A stretch of DNA of 64,000 bases from Plantibacter sp. ME-Dv--P-122b (GCF_030209375.1 NZ_JARVSC010000003.1:744001-808000); one strand, 5' to 3'. Counted from the stretch's first letter, positions 1 through 9,309 are shown. The notes: generated by a model from the letters alone, not told the origin. Made by a program: numbers and translations.

Positions 1-135
1 GATCGTCGCCATGACCGGTTCCGCGTCGAGGTCGAAGAAGCGCGGTGCCGTGCGCCAGGCCTGCGAGTGCGCGGCTCCCATGAAGCCGTATCCGATCATC
101 GCGACCCGGAGTTCCGGCCGTCCGCTTCCCGCCAT
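1..135 (-). CDS. Gfo/Idh/MocA-family oxidoreductase, N-terminal fragment
   Basis: Only the first 45 codons are in the window; the rest lies beyond base 1. The translation starts MAGSGRPELRVAMIGYGFMG, a Rossmann-fold start with a GxGxxG nucleotide-binding turn (GYGFMG), as in NAD(P)-dependent sugar dehydrogenases of the Gfo/Idh/MocA family. A GGGAGCG ribosome-binding site lies just upstream of the ATG. The gene sits next to xylose genes and reads away from them. The substrate cannot be told from the fragment. Confidence 0.75.
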   Translation of the reverse strand, partial: MAGSGRPELRVAMIGYGFMGAAHSQAWRTAPRFFDLDAEPVMATI

Positions 136-278
136 GTGCAACGCTCCCGAGCTGCTCGCGCAGCTGCGGCCCCGGGGCTCCGGATCGCTTCGCTGCGGTG
201 CCCTGAAGCTAGCCCCGCCGCCTGTCTCCCCGCAACTTCCCCATCCTCGATTGGAAACTTTTCGCACCCGCCACCCAT

Positions 279-357
279 CCCCCTGCCCGCGAACTGTCAC
301 TCCGACACAGTCCCGGCCGCTCGGACTAGCGTCGATTGACAGTTCGCGGGCTAGGGG
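279..357. repeat. Long imperfect inverted repeat, possible bidirectional terminator
   Basis: GCCCGCGAACTGTCA at 285-299 is exactly mirrored by TGACAGTTCGCGGGC at 337-351, and the flanks continue the pairing (CCCCC/GGGGG with one extra base). A smaller inner stem AGTCC/GGACT lies in the 37-base centre. The right arm includes the stop codon of the LacI gene at 351. It lies between that gene's end and the upstream region of the partial dehydrogenase, so it could end transcription of the regulator. Confidence 0.6.
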
Positions 358-1403
358 GTGGGCGGGGCGGCGGTCGAACCCCGGACGACGAGGGAGGTGG
401 CGAGGTCGAGGCGGATGTTGTCGACCGCCTCGGAGCGGAGCTTCAGCACCAGGCGGGTCGCCTCCTCGGCCATCTCGATGAGCGGCTGCCGGATGGTCGT
501 GAGGGCAGGGCCGACCCATTTCGCCGGCGGGACGTCGTCGTATCCGACGACCGACAGCTGCTCCGGGATGGAGATCCCGAGCGAGCGCGCCGCCTCGTAG
601 ACGCCGAACGCCTGCATGTCGTTGCCGGCGAAGATCGCGGTCGGTCGGTCGTCGAGCTGCAGCAGTTCGAGCGCGAGGACGCGCCCCGCCTCCGGGATGA
701 ACTCACCGCGACGCAGGATGGTCTCGTCGAGCGGGATCCCGGCCTCCTCGAGCGCGGACCGGTAGCCGGAGACCCGGGCTCGCGAGCACATGAGATCCTG
801 CGGGCCCGAGATCAAGCCGATCCTGCGGTGACCGAGCTCGATGAGATGGCGGGTCGCGGCCATCCCGCCGGACCAGTTCGTGGAGCCGATGGCGGCGACC
901 TCGGGGCCCGGGTCCCCCGCCGGGTCGACCACGACGACCGGGATGTTGCGCGTGTGGAGCTGCCGCCGGTACGCCGGGTCGATGTCCGAGAACACGAGGA
1001 TGACCCCGACCGGCTTCCGCGAGATGATGCTCTCGACCCAGCCCTCGCCGGTCGAGCGCCTCGCCCCCGTCTCGGTGAGGGTGACGCTCATGCCGTGCTG
1101 GCGCGCGACCTTCTCGACACCGCGGATGATCTCGAGCGACCACGAGCTGTCGATGTACTCGAAGACGAGCTCGATGAGCGAGCCCTGCGCGAGCTCGCCG
1201 CCGCGGCGACTGTAGCCGTGGCGGTCCAGCAGCCGCTCGACGATCTCCCGGGTGTCCGGCGACACCCCCGGTCGCCCGTTGAGCACCTTCGAGGCGGTCG
1301 ACACCGACACGGAGGCCTCCCTGGCGATGCGCGACAGGGTCGCTCGCCCGCCACCGGCACCGGCACCGGGTCCAGCGGTCTGCACCGCGAGGTCGTCGCT
1401 CAT
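351..1403 (-). CDS. LacI-family transcriptional regulator, probable xylose regulator
   Basis: A 350-residue protein with a LacI helix-turn-helix at about residues 20-70 (ATLSRIAREASVSVSTASKV, then LNG) and a periplasmic-binding-protein-like effector domain ending near residue 340. The start is supported by GGAGGACTCGG before the ATG. It is transcribed away from xylA, and the 187-bp gap between them holds two palindromes, so it very likely represses xylAB and responds to xylose or a related sugar (inferred from position). Many actinobacteria use a ROK-type XylR here; this one is clearly LacI-type. Confidence 0.85.
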   Translation of the reverse strand: MSDDLAVQTAGPGAGAGGGRATLSRIAREASVSVSTASKVLNGRPGVSPDTREIVERLLDRHGYSRRGGELAQGSLIELVFEYIDSSWSLEIIRGVEKVARQHGMSVTLTETGARRSTGEGWVESIISRKPVGVILVFSDIDPAYRRQLHTRNIPVVVVDPAGDPGPEVAAIGSTNWSGGMAATRHLIELGHRRIGLISGPQDLMCSRARVSGYRSALEEAGIPLDETILRRGEFIPEAGRVLALELLQLDDRPTAIFAGNDMQAFGVYEAARSLGISIPEQLSVVGYDDVPPAKWVGPALTTIRQPLIEMAEEATRLVLKLRSEAVDNIRLDLATSLVVRGSTAAPPTP

Positions 1404-1473
1404 CCGAGTCCTCCGATCCCTCCCTGTCGGGCCGGCCGGCCGTCTCTGCAGCGAGAAGTTCTGCCCATGCTAA

Positions 1474-1485
1474 CGAAATATTTCG
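1474..1485. promoter_or_regulatory. Perfect 12-bp palindrome, candidate operator
   Basis: CGAAATATTTCG is a perfect palindrome in the divergent region between the LacI gene and xylA. Its position suits control of one or both promoters. Binding by the neighbouring regulator is inferred. Confidence 0.5.
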
Positions 1486-1536
1486 CGTCACTCGACCGGC
1501 GACGCGAGGCCAACGATCTGCTACTCTCGACCATAA

Positions 1537-1551
1537 GTTGTGGTTAACAAC
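1537..1551. promoter_or_regulatory. Inverted repeat upstream of xylA, candidate operator
   Basis: GTTGTGGTTAACAAC has 5-bp inverted arms (GTTGT/ACAAC) about 40 bp before the xylA start, overlapping the likely core promoter. It may be a second regulator site; its half-site differs from the palindrome at 1474. Confidence 0.4.
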
Positions 1552-1590
1552 AAATCATCCGCTCACCAACGACGTTGAAGGACTGCACGC

Positions 1591-2781
1591 ATGAGCCTCA
1601 CCCCCACCAAAGCCGATCGCTTCTCCTTCGGCCTCTGGACGATCGGCTACAACGGGACCGACCCGTTCGGTGGCCCCACCCGCCCCGACCTCGACGTGGT
1701 CGAGGCCGTCACCCGCCTGAACGAGCTCGGCGCCTACGGCCTCACCTTCCACGACGACGACCTCTTCGCCTTCGGCTCAACCGACGCCGAACGCCAGAAA
1801 CAGATCGACCGCCTCAAGCAGGCGCTCGCCGACACCGGCGTCATCGTGCCGATGGTGACCACCAACCTGTTCAGCGCGCCCGTCTTCAAGGACGGCGGCT
1901 TCACGTCGAACGACCGCGCCGTCCGTCGCTTCGCCCTCCGCAAGGTGCTCCGCAACCTCGACCTCGCCGCCGAGCTCGGTGCGAAGACCTTCGTCATGTG
2001 GGGCGGCCGCGAGGGCGCCGAGTACGACTCCGCGAAGGACGTGCAGGCGGCCCTCGAGCGCTACCGCGAGGCCGTCAACTTCCTCGGCGACTACGTGACC
2101 GACAAGGGCTACGACATCCGCTTCGCGATCGAGCCGAAGCCCAACGAGCCCCGCGGCGACATCCTGCTCCCGACGCTCGGCCACGCGATGGCGTTCATCG
2201 AGACCCTCGAGCGCCCGGAGCTCGTCGGCATCAACCCCGAGGTCGGCCACGAGCAGATGGCGGGCCTCAACTTCACGGCCGGCATCGCTCAGGCGCTCTA
2301 CCAGGGCAAGCTCTACCACATCGACCTCAACGGCCAGCGGGGCATCAAGTACGACCAGGACCTCGTCTTCGGTCACGGCGACCTGCAGAACGCGTTCTCG
2401 CTCGTCGACCTCCTCGAGCACGGTGGCGTGAACGGCGGCCCCGCGTACGACGGCCCGCGTCACTTCGACTACAAGCCGAGCCGCACCGAGGACATCAGCG
2501 GCGTGTGGGACTCCGCAGCCGCCAACATGCGCATGTACCTGCTGCTCAAGGAGCGTGCCGAAGCGTTCCGCGCCGACCCCGAGGTGCAGGAGGCGCTGGC
2601 CGCCGCCCGCGTGCCCGAGCTGCGCGAACCGACGCTGAACCCCGGCGAGACCGTCGAGCAGCTGCTCGCCGACCGCTCGTCCTACGAGGACTTCGACGCC
2701 GACGCCTACTTCGGCGGCAAGGGCTTCGGATTCGTCCGCCTGCAGCAGCTCGCCGTCGACCACCTCATGGGCGCGCGCTAG
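1591..2781 (+). CDS. xylA: Xylose isomerase
   Basis: A 396-residue enzyme converting D-xylose to D-xylulose, of the shorter actinobacterial class typified by Streptomyces. Visible active-site elements: the catalytic His in [11 protein letters not shown] near residue 53, the metal ligands in [12 protein letters not shown] (near 180) and in [10 protein letters not shown] (Glu near 216, His near 219), and Asp residues in [10 protein letters not shown] and KYDQDL. GAAGGA precedes the ATG at a suitable distance. It is the first gene of a pair with xylB. Identification is secure. Confidence 0.97.
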   Translation: MSLTPTKADRFSFGLWTIGYNGTDPFGGPTRPDLDVVEAVTRLNELGAYGLTFHDDDLFAFGSTDAERQKQIDRLKQALADTGVIVPMVTTNLFSAPVFKDGGFTSNDRAVRRFALRKVLRNLDLAAELGAKTFVMWGGREGAEYDSAKDVQAALERYREAVNFLGDYVTDKGYDIRFAIEPKPNEPRGDILLPTLGHAMAFIETLERPELVGINPEVGHEQMAGLNFTAGIAQALYQGKLYHIDLNGQRGIKYDQDLVFGHGDLQNAFSLVDLLEHGGVNGGPAYDGPRHFDYKPSRTEDISGVWDSAAANMRMYLLLKERAEAFRADPEVQEALAAARVPELREPTLNPGETVEQLLADRSSYEDFDADAYFGGKGFGFVRLQQLAVDHLMGAR

Positions 2782-2797
2782 CCACACCCGCGAACCT

Positions 2798-2840
2798 GGC
2801 GTTCCGTCTCCTGATCCGAGAGGATCGGGGGCGGAACGCC
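2798..2840 (+). terminator. Strong stem-loop between xylA and xylB
   Basis: GGCGTTCCG at 2798-2806 pairs with CGGAACGCC at 2832-2840, and the interior folds further (GATCC GAGA GGATC, plus G-U-tolerant pairing) to give an almost continuous 43-base hairpin. There is no U-tract. It may protect the xylA message or lower xylB expression rather than end transcription. Confidence 0.55.
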
Positions 2841-2910
2841 GTTCCGCGTTCCACCCCACCGCAGACCCGGCGGTCACCCGACCGCCCCACCACCGAGAAC
2901 AGGGAGAGCG

Positions 2911-4344
2911 ATGACGCTCGTCGCCGGCATCGATTCGTCCACCCAGAGCTGCAAGGTCGTCATCCGCGACGCTGAGACCGGAGCGCTCGTCCGCGAAGGA
3001 CGCGCGGCGCACCCGGCCGGCACCGAGGTCGACCCGGCCGCGTGGTGGCAGGCGTTGCAGGAGGCGGCCGCCGCCGCCGGCGGATTGTCCGATGTCGCCG
3101 CGGTGTCGGTCGCGGCCCAGCAGCACGGCATGGTCGCGCTCGACGTCGACGGACGCGTCATCCGTCCGGCGCTCCTCTGGAACGACACCCGGAGCGCGCA
3201 GGCCGCGACGGACCTCATCGCCGAGTTCGGCGCTGCAGAGCTCGCCCAGCGCACCGGGTGCGTCCCCGTCGCCTCGTTCACGATCACGAAGCTGCGCTGG
3301 CTGCGCGACGCCGAACCCGCGAACGCCTCCGAGGTCGCCGCCGTCGCGCTCCCCCACGACTGGCTGAGCTGGCGTCTGCGCGGCTTCGGTCCGGCCGACG
3401 AGAGCCCGCTCGGCGCCGACCTCGCCGAACTGAGCACCGACCGCTCCGACGCCTCCGGCACCGGGTACTGGTCCCCGGCCGACGGCGAGTACGACCGCGA
3501 GCTGTTCGTCGCGGCGCTCGGCCACGATGCGATCCTGCCGCGCGTGCTCGCGCCCGAGGAGTCCGCCGGGACCGGTGTCGACGGTGGCCTCATCGGGCCG
3601 GACACCGTCATCGGGGCGGGCGCCGGCGACAACGCGGGAGCCGCCCTCGGACTCGGGGCGACGGCCGGCGATGTCGTCGTGTCGATCGGCACGAGCGGGA
3701 CGGTGTTCGCCGTCACGCCGGCCGTGGTCCGCGACAGCTCGGGCACCGTCGCCGGGTTCGCCTCGGCCGACGGCGCGTTCCTGCCGCTCATCGCGACGCT
3801 CAACGCCGCCCGGATCCTCGACGCGGTGGCCGCGCTGCTCGGCGTCGACCACACGGAACTCGGTCGACTCGCGCTCGAGGTCCCGGCCGGGGCACGCGGC
3901 CTCGTGCTCCAGCCGTACTTCGAGGGTGAGCGGACGCCGAACCGGCCGGACGCGACCGCGACCCTCTTCGGCATGACTCTGGAGTCGACGACGCGTGAGG
4001 GCCTCGCCCGGGCGGCGATCGAGGGGCTGCTCTGCGGCCTCGCGGACGGCCTCGACGCGGTGCTCGCGCAGGGCGTCACGGCGGAGCGGGTCCTCCTCAT
4101 CGGCGGTGCGGCGCAGAACCCGGCGGTGCAGGCGATCGCGCGCGAGGTGTTCGACGTGCCGGTCGTCGTGCCCGCACCCGGGGAGTACGTCGCCGACGGC
4201 GCCGCCGTGCAGGCCGCCTGGGCGCTCAGCGGGACCCGCCCGACGTGGGCTGCGGTGGGGGCCGGCGACGGCGCGGACCCGGCGGGCGAGGTCGCCGCCG
4301 ACGCCTCCGGGATCGCGCGGGAGCAGTACGCCGCCCGAGCCTGA
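2911..4344 (+). CDS. xylB: Xylulokinase
   Basis: A 477-residue FGGY-family kinase that phosphorylates D-xylulose to xylulose 5-phosphate. The N-terminal phosphate-binding motif IDSSTQSCK is at residues 6-14 and the second nucleotide-binding motif GTSGTVF lies near 254. [10 protein letters not shown] near residue 70 is typical of xylulokinases. GGGAGAG precedes the ATG. It follows xylA by 129 bp, separated by a stem-loop. Confidence 0.95.
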   Translation: MTLVAGIDSSTQSCKVVIRDAETGALVREGRAAHPAGTEVDPAAWWQALQEAAAAAGGLSDVAAVSVAAQQHGMVALDVDGRVIRPALLWNDTRSAQAATDLIAEFGAAELAQRTGCVPVASFTITKLRWLRDAEPANASEVAAVALPHDWLSWRLRGFGPADESPLGADLAELSTDRSDASGTGYWSPADGEYDRELFVAALGHDAILPRVLAPEESAGTGVDGGLIGPDTVIGAGAGDNAGAALGLGATAGDVVVSIGTSGTVFAVTPAVVRDSSGTVAGFASADGAFLPLIATLNAARILDAVAALLGVDHTELGRLALEVPAGARGLVLQPYFEGERTPNRPDATATLFGMTLESTTREGLARAAIEGLLCGLADGLDAVLAQGVTAERVLLIGGAAQNPAVQAIAREVFDVPVVVPAPGEYVADGAAVQAAWALSGTRPTWAAVGAGDGADPAGEVAADASGIAREQYAARA

Positions 4345-4360
4345 ACCGGCGCCGGTCGCC

Positions 4361-4428
4361 GGTCACTGAGCCGAACCCGCCCGGTCACCGAGCCGCCCCC
4401 TCCCGGTCACTGAGCCTGTCGAAGTGCC
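4361..4428. repeat. Dispersed GGTCACTGAGCC repeat, three units
   Basis: Three units follow xylB: GGTCACTGAGCCG (4361), GGTCACCGAGCCG (4383) and a full-length unit ending CTGAGCCTGTCGAAGTGCC (4405-4428). The same family recurs at 24039, 58697 and 62664. Units of this type are common intergenic repeats in Microbacteriaceae and their relatives. Confidence 0.7.
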
Positions 4429-4466
4429 GACGGAATCTTCCGCGGGGTGGAGGCGTTGGCCCCGGT

Positions 4467-5510
4467 ATGCGATCGATCGTCTACTCCACCAACGGTGACC
4501 CGTCCGTCCTCCACCTCGTCGAGCGCGAGCTCCCCGAGCCCGGCCCCGGCGAGGTCCGCGTCAAGCTCGCGTTCTCCGGCGTCAACCCGACCGACTGGAA
4601 GACCAGGCGCGGCGGCGGCCCGTCGGGCGGCATGCCCTTCCCCGAGGTCGTCCCGAACCTCGACGGCGCCGGCGTGATCGACGCGGTCGGCCCTGCTGCC
4701 GACGATGCGGCGTCCACGACCGGCTTCGCCGTCGGCGACCGCGTCTGGGTGTACCTCGCGGCGCATGAGAGCCCGCTCGGCACGGCCCAGGAGTTCACCG
4801 TGCAGCCGGTCTCCCGGGTGGTCCCGTTGCCCGACGCCGCGTCCTTCGAGCTCGGCGCCAGCCTCGGTGTCCCTGCGATGACCGCGCACCGCGCCCTCAC
4901 CGTCGCGCAGGACGGCCCGACCCGGCTCTCCCCCGGCGCCCTCGACGGCCGGACCGTCCTCGTCCAGGGCGGCGCCGGCGCGGTCGGCAACGCCGCGATC
5001 CAGCTCGCACGCTGGGCCGGCGCGACGGTCATCAGCACCATCAGCAGCGACGAGAAGGCCCGCCTCGCGACCGCCGCGGGTGCGCACCACGTCGTCAACT
5101 ACCGCGAGGGTGATACCGCCGCGGCGATCCGTGAGGTGGCACCCGACGGCGTCGACCTCGTCGTGGAGGTCGCGATCGCGCAGAACCTCCCCCTCGACCA
5201 GGCGATCCTCGCCCCGCGCGGCACCGTCGTCAGCTACGCGAACAACGGCGGTGACTCGGTCACGCTCGACATCCGGCCGCACATGGGGCTCAACACGCGG
5301 CTCCAGTTCATGCTGCTCTACACGGTCGGCGACGCCGCCCTTCACGCCGCGGCCGAGGACATCACGGCGGCGATCGAGGACGGCGCGCTCGACGTCGGCG
5401 AGGACCACGGTCTGGCGCTGACGGTGTTCCCGCTCGCCGAAACGGCTGCGGCCCATGCCGCCGTCGAGGACGACACGGTCGGGAAGGTCCTCATCGCCGT
5501 CACCGAGTGA
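4467..5510 (+). CDS. NADPH:quinone reductase-like medium-chain dehydrogenase
   Basis: A 347-residue zinc-independent medium-chain dehydrogenase/reductase of the quinone oxidoreductase type. The start at MRSIVYSTNGDPSVLHLVE is chosen because GGGTGGAG precedes it and matches the family N-terminus. The GroES-like domain (FSGVNPTDWKTR) runs to about residue 120; the Rossmann domain has VLVQGGAGAVGNAAIQLA near residue 165, the AxxGxxG signature of the family. No structural-zinc Cys cluster is seen. It probably reduces quinones or enones with NADPH. It follows xylB, but a metabolic link is not evident. Confidence 0.85.
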   Translation: MRSIVYSTNGDPSVLHLVERELPEPGPGEVRVKLAFSGVNPTDWKTRRGGGPSGGMPFPEVVPNLDGAGVIDAVGPAADDAASTTGFAVGDRVWVYLAAHESPLGTAQEFTVQPVSRVVPLPDAASFELGASLGVPAMTAHRALTVAQDGPTRLSPGALDGRTVLVQGGAGAVGNAAIQLARWAGATVISTISSDEKARLATAAGAHHVVNYREGDTAAAIREVAPDGVDLVVEVAIAQNLPLDQAILAPRGTVVSYANNGGDSVTLDIRPHMGLNTRLQFMLLYTVGDAALHAAAEDITAAIEDGALDVGEDHGLALTVFPLAETAAAHAAVEDDTVGKVLIAVTE

Positions 5511-5537
5511 CACGAGACGTCCCTCGGCACCACGCAG

Positions 5538-5571
5538 AACCGGCCCCTCCGCACGAGCGGAGGGGCCGGTT
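5538..5571. terminator. Bidirectional terminator hairpin
   Basis: A perfect 15-bp stem (AACCGGCCCCTCCGC / GCGGAGGGGCCGGTT) with an ACGA loop, between the convergent ends of the quinone reductase gene and the binding-protein gene. Confidence 0.8.
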
Positions 5572-5585
5572 CCGGCACCGGTGAA

Positions 5586-6881
5586 CTACTTGAGAGCGGC
5601 TTTCAGCTGGTCGACGAACGCCTTCGCGGCCTCCTTCGGCGTGGTCGACCCGAACATCACGTCGCTGCCGAGCTTGGCGATGATCGTCTGCGTCTCCGTG
5701 CCACCGACGGGCGTCTGGACGTTCGGCGCACCACCCTCGGCGAGGATCTTGTCGAGGAAGTCCTTCTGCACGACCTCGTTCGGGGTCAGGTCGGGTTCGA
5801 TCGCCGCCAGCACATCGGGGTTCGCCGGGATGCCGAGGGTCAGCTTGTTGAGCGGGGCGGCCTCCTTGCTGTTCAGCAGCCAGTCGATGAGCATCGCCGA
5901 CTCCTTCGGGTGCGCGCTCTTCGCGGACGCCGAGTAGAGGACGGTCGGCTGCGGCCAGAGACCCGGCTTCCCGCCGTCGTTCGGCACGTTCAGGATCTTG
6001 AGCTCCTGGCCCGAGGACTGCGCGTAGATGTCGATGAAGTTGATCGGTTCGAACGACATCGCCACCTTGCCGGTCCCCATGAGGCGCTGCTCGAGCGCGA
6101 GCCCGTCCTGCTCCGCGGTCGCCGACGCGTCGGGCGAGCCGCCGGTCTCGATGAGGCGCTTCGAGAGGTCGAACATGAACTCGGCGTCCTGCTCGATGCC
6201 CTTGCCGACGCCGCCGTCCTCGGAGTAGATGTTGCGGCCGTTCTGTCGGGCGATGGTGTTGAGACCCTGCTCGGTGTTGTTCTGCGTGGACCCGAAGGTA
6301 CCGGCGGGTGACGCCGCGGTGATCTTGGCGGCGATGTCGACGTAGTCGTCCCAGGTCCAGGTGCTGTCGTCGGGGAGCGGGACTCCCGCCGCTTCGAAGA
6401 TGGCCGGGTTCACGATGATGCCGCGAGCACCGAGGCCGGTGGGGACACCGTAGTTCTTGCCCTCGTACATACCGCCGTCGAGCGAACCCTCGGCGTAGTC
6501 GGAGAGGTCGAGCTGCTTCTCCACGGTGGAGAGGTCGAGGAGGGCGTTCCGGCCCGCGTACTCGGCGATGTAGTTGTAGGTGATCTGCAGGACGTCCGGG
6601 CCGTTACCGCCGGCCACCTGGGTGGCGAGCTTGTCGTAGTAGCCGTTGTACTCGCTCGGCTCCCCGGTGACCGTGATGTTCGGGTGCGCCTTCTCGAAGG
6701 AGGCGATCTGCTCGGCCTTGATGGCGTCGAGTTGTTCGCTGCCCCACCAGGCGAAGCGGAGGGTGATCTTCTCGTCACCACCGCTGCCGGCGGAGGAGCA
6801 GCTGGTGGTCAGGAGGGCTGCGGCGACCGCTGCCACGGCGATGGCGGTGCGCGCTGTGCGCCGTCGAAGGTTCATCATCAT
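5586..6881 (-). CDS. Sugar ABC transporter substrate-binding lipoprotein
   Basis: About 431 residues. The N-terminus MMMNLRRRTARTAIAVAAVA leads into the lipobox LLTTSC with the lipid-carrying Cys near residue 28, so it is an exported lipoprotein. The mature part is an extracellular solute-binding protein family 1 (ITLRFAWWGSEQLDAIKAEQ, YNGYYDKLATQVAGGNGPDV). Three ATGs in a row (6881, 6878, 6875) leave the exact start open. It lies apart from its permeases (9389, 10311) but shares an operator type with them; no ATPase gene is nearby. Substrate unknown; the neighbours suggest a sugar acid or plant oligosaccharide. Confidence 0.88.
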   Translation of the reverse strand: MMMNLRRRTARTAIAVAAVAAALLTTSCSSAGSGGDEKITLRFAWWGSEQLDAIKAEQIASFEKAHPNITVTGEPSEYNGYYDKLATQVAGGNGPDVLQITYNYIAEYAGRNALLDLSTVEKQLDLSDYAEGSLDGGMYEGKNYGVPTGLGARGIIVNPAIFEAAGVPLPDDSTWTWDDYVDIAAKITAASPAGTFGSTQNNTEQGLNTIARQNGRNIYSEDGGVGKGIEQDAEFMFDLSKRLIETGGSPDASATAEQDGLALEQRLMGTGKVAMSFEPINFIDIYAQSSGQELKILNVPNDGGKPGLWPQPTVLYSASAKSAHPKESAMLIDWLLNSKEAAPLNKLTLGIPANPDVLAAIEPDLTPNEVVQKDFLDKILAEGGAPNVQTPVGGTETQTIIAKLGSDVMFGSTTPKEAAKAFVDQLKAALK

Positions 6882-6942
6882 CGATTCCAATCGAGCTCTG
6901 GAGTGCGCATCCGCCGCCCCGCCTCCTCGAACCACGTTGATC

Positions 6943-6958
6943 GAGAAAGCGTTTTCTC
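6943..6958. promoter_or_regulatory. LacI-type operator
   Basis: GAGAAAGCGTTTTCTC is a 16-bp near-perfect palindrome with the AAAGCGTTT core seen at 9296 in front of the permease operon. It lies about 60 bp before the binding-protein start. Confidence 0.7.
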
Positions 6959-6978
6959 ACGAGTGCGGAAACTGGTCG

Positions 6979-6991
6979 GGAAAGCGTTTCC
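6979..6991. promoter_or_regulatory. Second LacI-type operator
   Basis: GGAAAGCGTTTCC has 5-bp inverted arms round a GCG core and lies about 35 bp from the operator at 6943, allowing paired repressor binding. Confidence 0.65.
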
Positions 6992-7022
6992 TCGGAAAGC
7001 TAGCAGACGCATTCGAACCCTG

Positions 7023-8135
7023 TCAACGCGATCCCGGGAGCGTGTCCTGGAGGAAGCGCCACGCGTCCTGCTGCATGTCCTCGTCGAAACGGTGTCCGAC
7101 CGGGAAGAAGCGCCCCTCGTAGCGTCCGCGGACCGCCTCGGTGAGTCGCTCGTGCGCAGCCCGCATCCCCTCCATCGGGAAGAGGGCGTCGGTCTCGCCG
7201 TACTGCACCAGCAGCGATCGCCCGGAGAGCGGTCCGACGGCGTCCGGCCACTCCGTCCGCGCCCACAGACCCGGCGTGTTGAGCAGCCAGGAGTGCGCCT
7301 CCAGGTAGTCGGGCATGAGCGACGCGAACGTCGCCATCATGCACACGACGACCGTGCTCGACACACGTTCGTCGAGTGCGGCGAGCGCCACCGCGCGTCC
7401 TCCCCCGCCGGAGAAACCGAAGGTCCCGATGCGAGCCGCGTCCACCTCGGGCACGGCCAGCAACACCCTGAGCGCGATCAGGTCGTCCCTCGCGACCGTG
7501 CCGGCGAGGCTCGTGCCGAGGACACCGGCCGTCTTGGCGACGACCTGCTCGTGGAGGCCCGCGAGGACGTTGTACCGTTCGGCCTCCGTCGGCGTCTCGC
7601 CGCGTTCGCGCCACAGCGCGTCGTACGCTTCGGCGGCGCCGGCGACGGTCGACGGCAGTGGGTCGAACCCGAAGCCGCGTGACCCCCAGCAGAAGGCGTC
7701 ATGGGCGAGGACGGCGAAGCCGCGCCTCGCGAGGTCCTCCGCCGCCCAGCGCCCGCCGTAGTAGGCGTCGCGCATGGCGATCGCCTCACGCGAGGACGGT
7801 TCACCACCGGTGAGCTGCTCGTGTCCGAGCCATTTGTCGCCCCCGTGGCAGTGCAGGGCGAGGACGCCGGGCAGGGAGCCCTGCACGTCCGCCGGCGTGA
7901 GGAGCTGCGCGTGGGTGCGTGGGCCGAAGCCCGTACTCCAGCTGAGCCGCCGCCGCCGGACACCGTCGATCACCGTGTCGGACTCGGTGACGACCGGAGG
8001 CGCCTCCTCGCCGGGGTCGGCGACACCGAGAGCCTCGGCGACCGAACGCCCGTGGCCGTCGGCCGGTCGGTAGGTGTCCGCCGCGCGCGCGAACGCCGGC
8101 CAGTCCTCGTACCCCTGCAGCGGCCGTGAGGTCAC
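7023..8135 (-). CDS. Alpha/beta hydrolase, acetyl (xylan) esterase-like
   Basis: A 370-residue alpha/beta hydrolase of the dienelactone hydrolase/acetyl xylan esterase group. Nucleophile elbow GTFGFSGGGGR with Ser near residue 243; probable acid Asp in LLVQYGETDALFP and catalytic His in FFPVGHRFDED near the C-terminus. No signal peptide is seen, so it probably acts inside the cell on imported, acetylated sugars. The GTG start overlaps the stop of the upstream LacI gene (GTGA), indicating translational coupling. Its place in a sugar-uptake locus supports a deacetylating role (inference). Confidence 0.75.
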   Translation of the reverse strand: MTSRPLQGYEDWPAFARAADTYRPADGHGRSVAEALGVADPGEEAPPVVTESDTVIDGVRRRRLSWSTGFGPRTHAQLLTPADVQGSLPGVLALHCHGGDKWLGHEQLTGGEPSSREAIAMRDAYYGGRWAAEDLARRGFAVLAHDAFCWGSRGFGFDPLPSTVAGAAEAYDALWRERGETPTEAERYNVLAGLHEQVVAKTAGVLGTSLAGTVARDDLIALRVLLAVPEVDAARIGTFGFSGGGGRAVALAALDERVSSTVVVCMMATFASLMPDYLEAHSWLLNTPGLWARTEWPDAVGPLSGRSLLVQYGETDALFPMEGMRAAHERLTEAVRGRYEGRFFPVGHRFDEDMQQDAWRFLQDTLPGSR

Positions 8136-9160
8136 GCGTCCACCGCCTGCGGCGCGGCGGTGCTGCCCCGGACCTCGAGCCGGGGCCGGAAGTACACGTT
8201 GTGGTCCGGCGCCTCGCCGTCGAGGAGTGCACGCAGTCGCAGCCAGGCCTGCTCGCCGAGTTCCGTGACCGGCACGGACACGGTGGTGAGCGGCGGGGTC
8301 GTGTACTGCGCGAAAGGGATGTCGTCGAACCCGGCGACGGAGAGCTGTTCGGGGACGCGGACGCCCGCCTCGCCCAGGCCGCTGAGCAGGCCCATCGCGA
8401 CGAGGTCGTTGAACGCCATCACCGCCGTCGCATCCGACGCCGCGACCGCCGCAGCGGCCCCGTGCCCGTCGGCGAAGGTCACGCCGCAGGCCACCTCCGT
8501 GACGACGAGGTCGGGGTGGGCCCGGACGACCTCCTCGATCCCGAGCTGACGATGACGGTTCGAGGCGCTGTTGTGCGCGCCGGCGAGGAAGGTGACCCGC
8601 CGGTGGCCGAGCCCGACCAGGTGCATGAGGAGTTCGACGATCCCGGAGCGGTAGTCGGCGGCGGCCACCGGGGCCGAGGTCCCGAGGACGTCGCGGTTGA
8701 TGAGGACGGCTGGTTCGAGCTGCGGAAGCAGTTCGCGGAGGCGTTCCTCGGACATCCGGGGTGCGCAGAGGATCACGGCGTCGCAACGGCGCCGGGTCTC
8801 GAGGGCGAGGATCGACTCCTCCGAGACGACCTCGCCGGTGTCTGCGATGAGCACCCGGTAGCCGTCCTTCGCCGCGGCCCGGCTCACACCGCGGAGCGCC
8901 CCCTGGAAGGTCGGGTTGGCGAGATCAGGCAGGACGAAGGCGACCGTGAACGTCTTCCCGAGGACGAGGCTCCTCGCGAGCGGACTGGCGGAGTAGTTCA
9001 GGGCTTTCGACGCTTCGAGCACGCGTTCCGCGAGGTCGGTGTCCACCGTGCCGTTGCCGTTCATGACCCGCGAGACCGTCGAGAGCGACACCCCGGCCTT
9101 CGCCGCGACGTCTCCGATCGTGACCGATCTCGACCCGGTCGATCTGCCTGTCCTCACCAC
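8132..9160 (-). CDS. LacI-family transcriptional regulator
   Basis: About 342 residues from GTG 9160 (GTG 9157 is an equal alternative). The helix-turn-helix is at residues 14-60 (VTIGDVAAKAGVSLSTVSRV, then MNGNGTV), followed by the usual effector-binding domain. It is divergent from the ABC permease operon and is followed by the esterase with a 4-base overlap. It is the leading candidate to bind the AAAGCGTTT-type operators at 6943, 6979, 9296, 20348 and 21623 (inference). Confidence 0.88.
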   Translation of the reverse strand: MVRTGRSTGSRSVTIGDVAAKAGVSLSTVSRVMNGNGTVDTDLAERVLEASKALNYSASPLARSLVLGKTFTVAFVLPDLANPTFQGALRGVSRAAAKDGYRVLIADTGEVVSEESILALETRRRCDAVILCAPRMSEERLRELLPQLEPAVLINRDVLGTSAPVAAADYRSGIVELLMHLVGLGHRRVTFLAGAHNSASNRHRQLGIEEVVRAHPDLVVTEVACGVTFADGHGAAAAVAASDATAVMAFNDLVAMGLLSGLGEAGVRVPEQLSVAGFDDIPFAQYTTPPLTTVSVPVTELGEQAWLRLRALLDGEAPDHNVYFRPRLEVRGSTAAPQAVDA

Positions 9161-9295
9161 TGCACACCTGCGCTTTCCCCGTCTGTGACGTCGGATCCCG
9201 GTGATCGACGCACCTCCCCCAGGGGCGCAGGGACGAGGGAACCGTGGTTCCCGGTCACCCTTGACCCGCTGAGCCGAGTCTATGTTACAGTCCCC

Positions 9296-9309
9296 AGAAA
9301 GCGTTTTCT
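9296..9309. promoter_or_regulatory. LacI-type operator of the permease-catabolic operon
   Basis: AGAAAGCGTTTTCT, a 14-bp near-palindrome with the same core as 6943-6958, lies downstream of the putative promoter of the permease operon and about 90 bp before the permease start. It also faces the divergent LacI gene. Confidence 0.7.

Noticed and set aside
1777-3852. 691-codon open frame on the minus strand opposite xylA-xylB
   Set aside because: It lies antisense to two securely identified enzymes, its composition is Arg/Gly/Asp-rich as expected of a shadow frame in high-GC DNA, and it shows no family motif.
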